Assembly: GCA_900642245.1 (NCBI GenBank)
Contig: CAAAJI010000027.1
Span: 126,843-190,842 of the forward strand
DNA from: Fragilaria radians
Taxonomy: Eukaryota; Bacillariophyta; Fragilariophyceae; Fragilariales; Fragilariaceae
Length of the DNA: 64,000 nucleotides
Reading direction: 5' to 3'
The notes under the pieces were generated by a model. That model did no database searches, was not told the DNA's origin, and saw only the letters and a list, made by a program, of their open reading frames with translations. Every line of letters begins with the position of its first letter. Positions within the stretch are counted from its first letter, which is position 1. The position numbers and the translations under genes are program-made. Shown piece by piece: positions 24,199 through 35,444 of this stretch.

Positions 24199-25389
24199 AT
24201 GCAGACAATAGATAGATTCTTGATAAATATGCTTTCGTGCTGTAGCTATCATCTCTATGAATCTAGAATGGAGTTTTGTCGCTGGTGTCCGTCCCCTTAT
24301 TTTTTTTGCACCATTACTGTTTCGCTGACTACTACTACTACTGCTACTACTACCACACCTACTCGTAAAATGACCAACTGTAAATGTTGCGATTCTTACC
24401 ATGTTGCCAGCTTACCCCGACGACTATATCTTTTGCTATTGGGAACAATCATAATAGTCATTTCAAGAAATGTTTCAATTTTATCATCAACCTTTATGAT
24501 TGACCCTAAGGACCAATGGTTATTCTTGGAATCATCATCATCAACAACATCCTTATCCAACACAACATCAAATTTATCATCGTTAGCCGACGGGTGTTAT
24601 CATGTCTTTTTAGATGCGGGTAGTAATCGGGGAGTTCATGGGAGATTCTTGTTTGAACCCGAGAAGTATCCTAAATCAAAATTTACGGGTCGATTTGATG
24701 AACTCTTTGGACAAAATCGGACATTGCAACATATCTGTGTCTTTGCCTTTGAACCCAATGTTCAGAAACATGGAGAATCACAATTAGCCATACAAACGGC
24801 CTATCAAAGAATGGGTTGGAGATATTATTACATGCCCTACGGTATAAGTGATAAGGATGGTCAGGTGACATTCTTTAGGAATTTGGATTATTTTAATGGT
24901 CAACGACGAGAAGAATGGGGATTTGGAATACATTTTCACAGTAAGCAACAGATGAATGTATCTGAGGTCTTACAAAATTCATCACTTGTAGCCTTGGTAG
25001 ATACAATTGATCTAGCAGCATGGTCCGAACGCCATATCTTTGATCGAATGATCCCTCCCAAAAACAAATACAATCGTCATCATCCCATCGTTGTCATGAA
25101 GATGGATGTAGAGGGTTCCGAATATAGAACATTACAACACATGCTAGAAACCGGCACGGCATGTAAGTTTGACTATATATTGGGTGAGCTTCATTACAAT
25201 ACCATCCCACAGGAATTCCGAGGGTACAATTTGACTACGGAAAAAAGTGTCAAAAAATTTGCCAATTACATGAAGAAACAACTCCAACGTCATGGTTGTC
25301 CGAACTTTGAAGAATTTGATGATGAACAATACTTACACGATGGTCAACCGTATCCTAATCCAGAAAATAGTAGTAGTAGTAGTATATAG
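24199..25389 (+). CDS. FkbM-family methyltransferase with signal anchor
   Basis: A single-exon gene of up to 396 residues from the ATG at 24199; the frame extends upstream only to a TTG. ATGs at 24229, 24265 and 24370 are alternatives, and 24370 would place a basic stretch and the hydrophobic anchor (LYLLLLGTIIIVISRN) near the N-terminus, as expected of a type II Golgi protein. The catalytic part follows FkbM order: VFLDAGSNRG (SAM-binding motif I), VFAFEPN (acidic residue after strand 2), YYMPYGISDKDG, VDTIDL, then VVMKMDVEGSEYRTLQ (the hallmark D-x-E-G-x-E), and ILGELHY. The family O-methylates sugars or polyketides; in diatoms many secretory FkbM proteins exist, and glycan methylation is the likely role. 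Codons for Thr (ACT/ACC) and Ser (AGT) form small microsatellites at both ends. Confidence 0.85.
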   Translation: MQTIDRFLINMLSCCSYHLYESRMEFCRWCPSPYFFCTITVSLTTTTTATTTTPTRKMTNCKCCDSYHVASLPRRLYLLLLGTIIIVISRNVSILSSTFMIDPKDQWLFLESSSSTTSLSNTTSNLSSLADGCYHVFLDAGSNRGVHGRFLFEPEKYPKSKFTGRFDELFGQNRTLQHICVFAFEPNVQKHGESQLAIQTAYQRMGWRYYYMPYGISDKDGQVTFFRNLDYFNGQRREEWGFGIHFHSKQQMNVSEVLQNSSLVALVDTIDLAAWSERHIFDRMIPPKNKYNRHHPIVVMKMDVEGSEYRTLQHMLETGTACKFDYILGELHYNTIPQEFRGYNLTTEKSVKKFANYMKKQLQRHGCPNFEEFDDEQYLHDGQPYPNPENSSSSSI

Positions 25390-25402
25390 AATGTTGTTTC
25401 CA

Positions 25403-25755
25403 TAGTGAACGGTATCGTCAAAATATGTCAAACTGCTGATTTTCTTTGTACATGTACATTGAATTCCTCTACCAAAATAGGAAGATGTCAGTTAGATTTA
25501 TGAATCCTCCGATATCCCCTCTAAATAGTCTGTTATTCGTACTAGATCGGAATTGTCTTCATGCACTTCCAATAGGAGACAATAGTGAAAGGTATGGTCA
25601 ATATATGTCAAACTGCTGATTTTCTTTGTCCATCTACTTTGCCAAAATAGTAAGATGAAAAGAGACTTATGAATCCTCCGATATCCCCTCTAAATAGTCT
25701 GTTATTCGTACTAGATCGGAATTGTCCTCGTGCATTTCCAATATAAGACAATTCT
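25403..25755 (-). repeat. Tandem duplication covering the 3' end of the CENP-K-like gene
   Basis: Two adjacent copies of about 180 and 173 bp (25403-25582 and 25583-25755). The second is the real 3' end of the minus-strand gene, covering its last 27 or so codons plus the start of the 3' UTR. The first copy, just downstream, keeps the same coding tail and stop: the encoded peptide differs only at two conservative positions (I/L and M/V), other changes being synonymous. The UTR portions differ by several substitutions and a roughly 12-bp indel. Confidence 0.9.
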
Positions 25756-26428
25756 TTAGAAGTTCCACATGATTTGGATGAACCGGCATGGAGGATACCA
25801 AAAGATATGGATCTGTGGGAGAATGTATATATTTGTGTACAAGTTCATGAGTGAATTTTTCCAACGACCAAAGTTGAGAATTGGGATTTCCAGTGACGCC
25901 TCCACCTATGCGATCATGACGTGTACCTTTCAAAAGTCCAAAGACAAGAGTTAGGTCTTGACATAATTGTTGATGCTTATCTTTCAACTGATTGGTAAGT
26001 CGCTCCAAATTTGTTGGAGATTTGGATCTTTCCTTTTCCTCCAAGACTTTCTTCCGCTGAAGGGAAATTTCTGTATGTAATCGATTATTCCTATCCAACA
26101 AGGATTGATAAAATTGCAATTGATCTCTATCATGCTGGATACGTTGTTCCAATATTGCCTTCATTTGAGTTAATTCATCATAGGTCTCTACAATTTCCTT
26201 TAGAAAATTATACGGAGAAGTAGACTTTGAAGTATTAGATTCGGATGGATCAGGAAGTTGTCGTGCAAGGTCAATTCTCATTGCCTCACTCAAATTCCCC
26301 ACTGATTGGAATCCATTTTGATATCGAGATATCAAAAGTTCTAATTTCATCCGACGATCGGCATTTTCTCTTTGAAGTGTCTCAAGTTGATGACGTTTCT
26401 GTTCCATGATGTTGTCAGTATCATTCAT
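25667..26428 (-). CDS. CENP-K-like kinetochore protein
   Basis: Single exon, 253 residues. Predicted to be largely coiled coil: residues 8-38 and 85-160 are rich in heptad-like Leu, Glu, Gln and Lys. The C-terminal part carries PTDPYLLV (204-211), HPNHVELLKNCLILEMHEDN (217-236) and DLVRITDYLEG (238-248). This matches the end of CENP-K, where a 'DPY..........VE.LLR.GIA..HP.D...IRL..F' pattern is typical. CENP-K belongs to the inner-kinetochore CCAN (CENP-H/I/K/M). Similarity is modest and coiled-coil proteins align promiscuously, so treat the name as likely rather than certain. The ATG at 26428 is the first in frame. The gene's 3' end is tandemly duplicated, and it diverges from the MOSC gene across 317 bp. 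Confidence 0.6.
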   Translation of the reverse strand: MNDTDNIMEQKRHQLETLQRENADRRMKLELLISRYQNGFQSVGNLSEAMRIDLARQLPDPSESNTSKSTSPYNFLKEIVETYDELTQMKAILEQRIQHDRDQLQFYQSLLDRNNRLHTEISLQRKKVLEEKERSKSPTNLERLTNQLKDKHQQLCQDLTLVFGLLKGTRHDRIGGGVTGNPNSQLWSLEKFTHELVHKYIHSPTDPYLLVSSMPVHPNHVELLKNCLILEMHEDNSDLVRITDYLEGISEDS

Positions 26429-26745
26429 TGTTGACTTTGTCGTCGTTTTTTGTACTTATTATTCTTATTGTTGATGATGTTGTTGTTGTTAATGTCTCTG
26501 TTTGTTGTCCAGCCACTGCAAATAGGGAGTACTAAAATTAATCCTTTTCGGAGTCGCAATATATGTAAAAAGAGCACAGTATCGCTGACGTAATTCGGTA
26601 ACAAATTAGTCATTAATCCTTTCGATTGGTCCTATGTTTTCCTCGAGCGTTACTTTCCATTGACGTTGATCGGCTTTGATAACGTCTTACACGATTTCAC
26701 AATTCTTTCTCACCTCGAAACAAAACGTTTCGTTGATTTGATCAC
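26429..26745. promoter_or_regulatory. Divergent promoter region (CENP-K-like / MOSC genes)
   Basis: 317 bp between two start codons on opposite strands. It contains GTT/GAT trinucleotide runs near the minus-strand start, a TGACGTTG site at about 26661 (a bZIP-type TGACGT core), and an inverted repeat CGAAAC-n5-GTTTCG at about 26716-26732, 14 bp before the plus-strand ATG. Functional meaning is inferred only. Confidence 0.35.
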
Positions 26746-27681
26746 ATGACGCCCAAGCTATATCTCCAAGAAGAATCAATCTTTACAAGTGTAAATGACA
26801 CCAAGTGTTGTATACAGCGAGAAAGACAGAGGGAAGGGGAAAATGTAGTAGGATCGACTCTTGCTATTTATGGCAGGAGATTGGAGAATGGATGTGTCAT
26901 GACTCGATTCCAAGTCCTTGATGCAACAGTTTCACCAATACAAGGGATGCATCATCACAACTTTTGGCATATGAATGAAACGAATAATACTGATCGAATC
27001 AAGGCACATCGATCGATTCTAATCCAATCCATTCAAGCCTATCGAATCATTCAACGCGAGGGCTTTGTTTGGTTTCCCAAGACTGAGGAAGAAATCTTGC
27101 ATGATCCACGCTTTGGTGAACAAATAATTCTCGACATATCAGGTGATATTTGTCTTGGAGATATTTTTGCCATACAAGGCTCGACCCTGAAACTAAGAGT
27201 GACGTCTCCACGTAAGCCTTGTATTAATGTCGATAAGAAGAATTTTTCTCCATTTGGATCACAGGGACTCCGTCATTTCACTCTTGCCAAAGGTTTGGCA
27301 GGATGGTTCTGTGAGGTCTTGACAGAGGGAAACATTCAAAAGGGGAGTGTGTTTAAACTACTTGAAAGACCCTACCCACATTGGACGATGGAAGAAATAG
27401 CTAGGGCAACGTACGGAGGAGAGGGAGATTCTCGTCGTGGACTACAAGGAAGAGCTTCATGGGGCCGTTCATTGGAAGTCCTTGAAGAACTTTTGAATAT
27501 CCCGTATCTTGCAGATTACGAGTGGAAAGATAATTTGAAGCAGTTGTATGAAGAGATACGGAGTAGGGAAGCGTCGGCAACAAGAACAAAATTATTCCAG
27601 CCGCTTCATTACAAATTGATTGGAATGCTTTTTCCCCTCTTTATAGCCCACTTCTTTCTTCTTTGTAGTTCTAAAAATTAA
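26746..27681 (+). CDS. MOSC-domain protein with C-terminal membrane anchor
   Basis: Single exon, 311 residues. The core follows the YiiM/MOSC pattern: a FGEQIILD segment (123-130), DICLGDIFAIQ (134-144), LRVTSPRKPC with the conserved Cys at 159 that in MOSC proteins can bind the molybdenum cofactor sulfur, then KGLAGWFCEVLTEGNIQKGS (182-201) and RPYPHWTMEEIARATYG. A helical region after this resembles the 3-alpha domain of YiiM. The final segment (LIGMLFPLFIAHFFLLC, about 291-307) is hydrophobic and looks like a tail anchor. YiiM-type proteins detoxify N-hydroxylated bases or amidoximes; mitochondrial mARC enzymes are membrane-anchored relatives by domain. The N-terminal 90 residues are less typical than in bacterial YiiM. 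Confidence 0.8.
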   Translation: MTPKLYLQEESIFTSVNDTKCCIQRERQREGENVVGSTLAIYGRRLENGCVMTRFQVLDATVSPIQGMHHHNFWHMNETNNTDRIKAHRSILIQSIQAYRIIQREGFVWFPKTEEEILHDPRFGEQIILDISGDICLGDIFAIQGSTLKLRVTSPRKPCINVDKKNFSPFGSQGLRHFTLAKGLAGWFCEVLTEGNIQKGSVFKLLERPYPHWTMEEIARATYGGEGDSRRGLQGRASWGRSLEVLEELLNIPYLADYEWKDNLKQLYEEIRSREASATRTKLFQPLHYKLIGMLFPLFIAHFFLLCSSKN

Positions 27682-29819
27682 GTTGTAGATTATTGGATTC
27701 CAATATTTATTGTCAAACATGTTACCTATACTCATTTCATCAATATGAACTTAGATTTAATTCAACGTAAAGGCAATTGAGGAGAGACTATTCTCGTCCT
27801 GGGGCCAAAGACTTCTTTGTCCACGATTCTAGAAAATCATCATTGTTCTTCAATTGCTGTAGACTGTATTATTTCAGTCTGCAAAATTCAAACGTACTAG
27901 AGCTCTCAAGCCCTTCCACATATGCCTTTTTCGCGTTTGTTGACAACGACAATGTGCATTAACTTATCACCCAAAGAAATGAAAATGCAATTGTATTCAT
28001 TATTGGGATCTGAGACAAGTAGCCCTTGTGGATAAGAATGAGTCTTATTGTTATTTGAGTTTGCTATATTCCACTTTTTCTCTCCATTTACATGTCTGGG
28101 GCACAAACTATACATTTGTTTAAGCAACTACACTTTGAGATATAACGTTCAGAAAATAAGTTATGGCATATTCAACTCAAAGTCCAACATGAAGATGCAC
28201 ATACTTTTGAAGTAAATTCAATAATTGATTTTATTCTTATAGCTGGAGGGTGTTGCATGTATACATACCTTCATCCTAGAATATGTGTGCCATGAGAATT
28301 TGGTAGCATGTATAGCATGCAAAGCATCCTAATAATTTGATCTCAAGTCGTTCGTATCAGAAATTAGAATAATATTCTAAGCATGCTATCTAAATTCAGA
28401 AATATTACAAGTCGTTTTCTTTGTAAATTGACCTTAAGACTGCACCCAAGGAGTTTTCGACTGTGTATTCCTCAAAGAATGACCCAAATGCTTATTTCCA
28501 GAAGACAAATTAGTTGGTTGAAGCAAGAGCGGCATACATTGACATTTTATGAAATATCGCATGAAAATGTGTGCATAAAAACATTGGAGAAAATTAGATA
28601 CAGCAGCAGTGAGGCTACAAGCAGTGGATAAAAAGAAACTTCTTGCCGGAAAGGTAGCATAATCTATGTGATGTTACGACCAATGGTGTCCCTGATTGAC
28701 CAGCTATTGCTAGACTGAAGAAGCAGGGAGAGTTTCTTGGAGCCAAAAATGAACCTAATCCAGGGTGAAGTCTTTGGCATTTCTTTTTAGGGAAATGCTG
28801 TAGTATTTGCTCAGGGTATTACGTGACAAGCAAAAGCAGTAACACTCGCTTAGTACACCTCCGAAGATTGAAAGGAAATCTCTTGTAGTAGTATAAACGG
28901 CCATTGGCTTGTGACCTTTTCAATCCTTGACCAAGCCCTAAGAACGAAACTTCCTGAGGTTTTTCTGTGGATGACTGTTCTGACTTATCCAACACACATT
29001 TGACAATATGATTGGCCAAAACCTAGGGAAGCAAAGTGATTTCGAAAATAATACCTCATTTCAGAACTACGACATCAAGGATTCCATTTTATCTATAACT
29101 ATGAAAATCATTTCGATTGGATACTAGACTAAATTTGATTAGAAAGCAAATTTATGCTCGCCCATGTATTGATTCTAGATCAGTCGAAACAATATCCTAA
29201 TCTCAGTGCCTCGGTTCCTGTAGCATTTAGTGAATTGTCGCGTGGATATCATTGGCTATTGACTTTTTATTATGTAGATATCTCATTTTCTTAACATTTT
29301 ACCTGACAGGAGAATGTGTTGGTTGCGAATCAATCAAAAAGCCTTTCATGACTCATCTTGGCTCATTAGTGCCAAATCATATATCACATTGCCGAAAGAC
29401 AGAATACATCAAGATAATCATTTTTTCAGAATCTCAACCCCCCTAACATGACGCATGTTGTAGAATGATATGAAATAAAGAAGTTGTGATTAAATTATGC
29501 TTTCACAATGCTGGTATATTTGAGACATGAATGTATTGCGTTCACTTCAATCAATCAACAAAACTATTGCCACTATTTGAGATATGCTTGGTCGCAAATA
29601 CCGGCACGAAATGACTGACTGTCAATGGATTTGGATTGAGTTAGATCCAACGTAAATGCGAACCTTGAAATTGATGGATTTCGATGACGTACAACCCTTC
29701 ATTTTTCAGGTAATTTTACTCAAGATTTAGAGTACGCGGAGTACCAAGCGCCATTTCGGGAACGAAAACCGAACCTACGAATAATGAGAGGGCCTCTCAC
29801 AATTTTGCTAGGAAAAAAC
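27682..29819. other. Intergenic stretch without a recognised gene
   Basis: No family match. One minus-strand frame, 29027-28819, is open for about 68 codons after an acceptor-like CCCTAG and has fairly even amino-acid use (VLANHIVKCVLD...), but I find no upstream exon or homology, so I do not call a gene. Confidence 0.35.
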
Positions 29820-31145
29820 ATGAAATTTTACTTTGGTATCTTTCTTGCCACATTCGTGCATGAAGCTTACAGCTTTCATGTCATGCATGCAAACCATATT
29901 GCAAAAATAGCTAAGAAAGAAAAATTGACAACAAGGTAAAGATTTCTCCAATTGATTTAAAAGAATTTCAACTATATGTATAACTCATCTATCGCATGTA
30001 GGTTTGCAACGGTTGCTGATGTTGATGCCGTTGAATCTAGCAAGATAAGCACAAATCCTTCAACCTTTCCCCAATCCGGACCTTGGGACGATCATATTTC
30101 CTTGGTAAGTAGCATTGAATCATAAAGAGAATTTTGGTAATATACGCCCTGATCTCAAATGTCACCAAATAAGAGTATCTCGCCAGACTCTATGATTAGT
30201 GAGAGTGATAGGATAGAGGGAAATAAGGAAATGCGTATCAAAATGGAAAAAATGTTGAGAGAGGCACAAATATCCATTACCCAAGCGATATCAGATATAG
30301 ATGGAGGTGCGACATTCCGAGAGGATTGTTGGACACGAGCCAACGGCGGGGGAGGCATGTCTCGTGTTTTATGCGGGGGGAATGTCTTCGAGAAAGCTGG
30401 TGTTAACCTTTCTGTAGTTTATGGTACTATGCCACAAGAAGCCCTTTTGGCTGCAACTGAAAGGGGAGTTGACCGTGCAAAAGGTTTGGCTCCAGGCGAG
30501 AGGGTACCATTCTTTGCTTGCGGATTGTCTTCCGTGATGCATCCCAAGAACCCCTTCTGCCCCACTATGCACTTCAATTACCGATATTTTGAGACAGATG
30601 GTGGAGCATGGTGGTTTGGTGGAGGAACTGATATTACCCCAAGCTTTATTGATGAGGATGACATGAAGCATTTCCATGGTACGTACAAGGAAGTTTGCGA
30701 TCGTCATGATCCCAACTACTACACGGAGTTTAAATCCTGGGCAGACCGCTACTTCTTCCTTCCTCATCGTGGTGAGACACGTGGGTTGGGTGGTATATTC
30801 TTTGACGATCAGAACGATCGCGACCCTGACAAGATTTTTGAGTTCTCAAAGGACGCAGTCAACTCTGTGGTGAAGGCCTACGGACCTATCATTGTAAAAC
30901 ATAAAAATGACGAATTTACGCAGAAGCAAAAGGAATGGCAGCTAATGAGACGAGGGCGTTACGTAGAATTCAATCTCGTATATGATCGCGGGACGATTTT
31001 TGGATTGAAGACTGGTGGTCGCATTGAGAGTATCCTTATGAGTTTACCTGAGATCGCCCGTTGGGAATATGATTTCAAACCAGAAGAAGGAAGCCCAGAA
31101 GCTGATTTCATCGATGCCTGCAAGCATCCGAGGGAATGGGTCTAG
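29820..31145 (+). CDS. CPX: Plastid coproporphyrinogen III oxidase, paralog 2 (three exons)
   Basis: Exons 29820-29935, 30002-30104 and 30174-31145, introns GTAAAG...TGTAG (phase 2) and GTAAGT...ATAAG (phase 0), 396 residues. Exon 1 encodes a signal peptide ending HEAYSFHV, another ASAF-like plastid leader. Exon 3 is 972 nt, exactly as long as in paralog 1, and very similar in protein: [62 protein letters not shown], ending KHPREWV. Exons 1-2 are unrelated in sequence to paralog 1 apart from length class and splice positions; exon 2 lacks the Lys/Ala-rich linker. The first ATG of exon 3's open frame (30159) is intronic. Same reaction as paralog 1; different expression or compartment is possible but not shown. 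Confidence 0.95.
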
Positions 31146-32844
31146 TTTCCCTCCAATCTAGTTTTTATCACTGCATATGTAATAATTCGTAGTTCATCGT
31201 TATATCACTATGACTCAAAGCCAGTTTTGACAAAATTCGCTAAGGTTTTGACAGCAAATGCTTTAGCGTGAACATAGGAAGAGCCAGAGTATTTGTTCGA
31301 CCATCGTCATCCAAATTTTTGAAAGCATACTATCCCCAGAGGTTCCATGTATAGCCCCATTAGCCGCTCTTCGCTGCACCCAAAGCAAGCAGACATTTGC
31401 ACATTAATACATAATAAAGCCACAAAGATCTTTGACAAAAATTATTCTGTGAATTGTATGACTGCAATACTTGGCTATATGACTTTTGTTTTCAAGATGA
31501 CCTGGTAGCTAGAACGGGAAGTAAATACATTGCACTAAAAACGTTACTATCTGGTTTGGAAATCAATTAACTTTTCCAACTAGCAGCAGGTATTGTGCGC
31601 ATTTAATTTAAGATTTGACCACAGCTAAATCATATTACCCAGAAATAGATGCATAAAATGGAATTTATTTCATACTAATTTGAAGTAAAAGAATTACACG
31701 TCAATACAGGAATACACATACGCACTTAAATGCCTTGCCATTTTTGAAGTCTACACGCTCATTTTATTCGATATTTCAACTTAGCTCCTCATGCTTTGGT
31801 ATCGCAATAAGCAAACTCTGCAGTGATATCATGATTCATACAACAACAACAAAATACTATCGCTGCATCTTAATCAGCAACAAAGCAACATCATATTCAG
31901 ATACTACATTTACACGGTCAAACGCGAAACAAGCTCAACAAACAAGACTTGAAAATCAAAAGCTTTCATTTATCACTATAGCTATGACACAAAATGATTA
32001 CCTTTACCGTAATCTAGGGCTGACAAAGTAGTAAATCAACCCAATGACAAAAAGGGCATTTCGCACAGAGCTACCATGCACTAGGCGAGAACTCTCCATA
32101 CAAATCGATTTTGAATTCTACGATCACGTTTTTCAATCAATAATATATTCTTATTTTTGATTGAGCGAACCATCACCTTTCTACCTTGTCACCACAACGT
32201 ATTTGACTGTTTCTGTATTTGGATCTTATATTTTCATTCTTAACTTTCAACAGTACAACTTCATTACAGGAGTCATATATGCTGAACTTAAATGAACTTC
32301 ACAAACATTGCTCCCTTTTTAGTTACAGTCACCCCTTAGCTGAGAATCGTCAATATAAGCGTATATTAATTAACTAAAACATTAGGTGTACTAAGATATC
32401 AATAATGTCTGCCTATATCTTAGAACTCTCTATTTGAAAAAGAAATGTACGGCCAAATATTTGTGAATGACATCTCTAAGTATCTGATAATAATTAAGGA
32501 GTTGATTAAAGTATACTGAAACAATAGGACATCAACATGGCGTAAGGGTTACATTTACTAGGACTTTGTTTTGTAAAGTGTACTAAACTCAGCAATACCG
32601 TAGACTTAGCTAGTAAACCGTCTATTTATTGCCCAATTATATGGAATACCTTGCCAGTACGATACATTGTCGTTCAACGCACACTGGAAATGTATCTTCA
32701 ATGTGTTGTAAGCTGAGTGCCAAAATGACTGTTGATACGTGACCAATTATGACAAGATTAAAGCGGGCAATGTATGAATGAGAGCACTATAGCAATTTTC
32801 AGCGGAAACTACCCAGAACCAGAAATTGCTGGATTTATTCAAGG
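31146..32844. other. Intergenic stretch without a recognised gene
   Basis: AT-rich DNA between CPX paralog 2 and the copia element. A 98-codon plus-strand frame at 31735-32031 has Ser/Thr-rich composition without motifs and is probably chance. Confidence 0.4.
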
Positions 32845-33100
32845 TGCTGGGAATATCCCTCACGTTCAGCCTTAGTTTTATATGTTTGGGATATCCATTA
32901 GGGATAATATTGATGCGGAATGACGAAGCTCAGTTTTGAATCTAAACTTAATAGTCACAATTCTTTTGGTTCACTGGATTTCAATTCTTTACTTTCTTTT
33001 CTTCCTTATCGCGCTTTTTATTTCATTTTATTTCCTTTTCTTTGTTTTACTTTCTTTCTTCTTCAGCCTAGAAGACTTTCTAAAACGTTTATACGTGGGT
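32845..33100 (+). repeat. 5' LTR of the copia element (approximate)
   Basis: Starts TGCTGGGAATATCCCTCACG and aligns with 35445 onward through AGTCACAATTCT and the TTTCTTTC-rich block; the alignment fades after about 33080, so the right edge is approximate. Confidence 0.65.
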
Positions 33101-35444
33101 ACCTGTTTGTTCCCTTTATTTTCTGCGCATTACAAACCTTTAGTCACTAGTTGAAGGGTTGTGATTTCATCAAGTTTATTAAATACGCCTCTTGAATTAT
33201 TGGTTCGATGTTTTTCATGAGATGATGCAATTCGCGTGATCCCGTTCCATGGAAAGAATGACGAGTGACCAACTTGCAGCAAAAAGTTCCTTTTCTAAGA
33301 CCAAACACTGTGGTTTTGAACATGTTTTATTTGGTAAGGCTGTTATTCCCAAGGCTGATGAAATTTTGACGGTTGTGGAAAGGTTGCAAGAACAAGGACT
33401 TTGTTGATGGCAATGCGTTCATGGCGTGGGAACGCTTGAAGAATACGGTTGAACCTGTTTCAGCCCCATCATTGAAGATGTTAGAGAAAGTGACCCTGAT
33501 ACGTGGATGACTGAATTGGAGGATTTGTATATGACGCTCAGAGTGTTAAGATTTAGCATCACAGATCCTTCACATTCTAAACTATGTGGCTCAGGATTAC
33601 GATCTTCAATTATCAATGATGGAGAAATGTATGAGAAGTTTAGTCCGCTCACAATTCATGAGAATAGGGAAGATTTAAACCTTCAATTTTAAAGATTAAA
33701 GTCAAACGGATCAAATGAACGTGACGTTGTTGACACTACTGTTGATTTGTAGATGACTGAGCAAATCATAATCGGAAATGGATATACACTGGTTTCTACA
33801 AAACTTGCTGATTTGAAATGTGAGGTGATCCAAGATAATGATTGTATGCTTGATGTGACCTTAAACGAAGTAAATTATGTATCTGAGTTTTTTGGATCAA
33901 TTTTGTTTAGCATCGATAAGGCGCTCAAAAATGGATTCAAACTGAGTAATGAGAGCGTCTCAATATGCTTTTCTAAAGATTCCATTTCACTTTCTTTTTA
34001 TGGCATTTTATCTACCGCAAATGGGTTCGTCACTGGTGTCAAGATGAATGTGATTCAATAAAATTAAGTTGAAATGCTTTAGTGAGCACAACAATCAATA
34101 CAAGTTCATTTGTGGTGCTTTAGTGAACACACCAATCAATACAAGGTAAAATATAAATCATGTGCACAAAATATCTGGGTACTGAGGTTTCAAATCATTA
34201 AAGAATGCAGCTAAGATCCATAACTTAAAGCTGTTTGGCAACGTGGAATTCTGTGAAGCTTGTGCTGTTGCAAAGGCAATTCAAAGCAAAAGAGCATTAA
34301 ATCAGTTTGGTTAGCAAGCAGCAAAAATCATTTTTTATTAGAGCTGCAGATGTCATGAATGAGACATCTGGTAAGTATGAGCATACGGAAGATCTTAACA
34401 AGAAAGTGTTTTGTCAGCGAACAGTTAGTTTAATCCAGTAGCATGGACTGCTGTTGAAGAGTACGAGGGACGAAAGGAGATAATGCTTGATCAATCCAAT
34501 CTTGCTCTTTTCTCCCTGGAAGAAACTCGGAATTGCAGTGACTTAGATGATGAGCAGAGGTTGAAAGATTCAATCAGCAAGGAATGGAACGAGACAAAGA
34601 ATAAAGGAGTATGAGAAATTATTGATTTAAGCAATATTCCGAGCAACCGATGCAATAAGTGCAAGTGGATTTCAAGATTAGAGGAAATTGAGCTTTTTGT
34701 GAAAGACTTGTTGCATGTGCCTTCAGTCAAGTACCTGGTGTTGATTTAATGATCTTTTGCTCCAGTAAGCAATTACGTGAGTTTCAGATTTTGATTAATC
34801 AATATCAAAACTGCATTTTTTCATGGTAATTTGGAAGAAAAAAATTATTTGGATGTTCCCCTGGAAAGGATTGTCACAAAACTAGTTTATTCATAATGCT
34901 TCATATTGTCTTGCAGCTTTATTCTGGAAGATATAATTTCCTTTCAAATTTTAAATTAAGAAAGGACGACGCATGAAAACATACGGGAAGATTTCATTCA
35001 TAAATTGACCTTGAATGATAAGAGCGCAATTGGATTGATAGTTTGAGCAGAACTAACCATTATAGCTCACAATCCTTCTATTTTTATTTTAAGCTATTAA
35101 TTGCAGGTTATCTGGCAAAGTATATTTAGAATTTAATTAGTACCAGAGCCCCTTGCCTGCCTGACCTCGCCCAAAGCGAGCTCCAACAGCTCGCCAGCTT
35201 GCCACTTGTCAGGCCAAATAGGTGTTTGCTTCCCACCCTATAGGCATTTGGGCACACGTTATCATTTTGTCCAAGAATTTATACAAGATGGGATCAATAA
35301 AAATTGAATGTATTCGTTCCATTGAAAAGGACTCTGACTTGTTTACCAAATAAGCTAGTCAGGAAATATATGAGAATCATGCGAAGAACGCTTTGTCGTT
35401 AGTAGCATTGAGGAAACTGGACAAACGTTACAGGAAAGGAAGGG

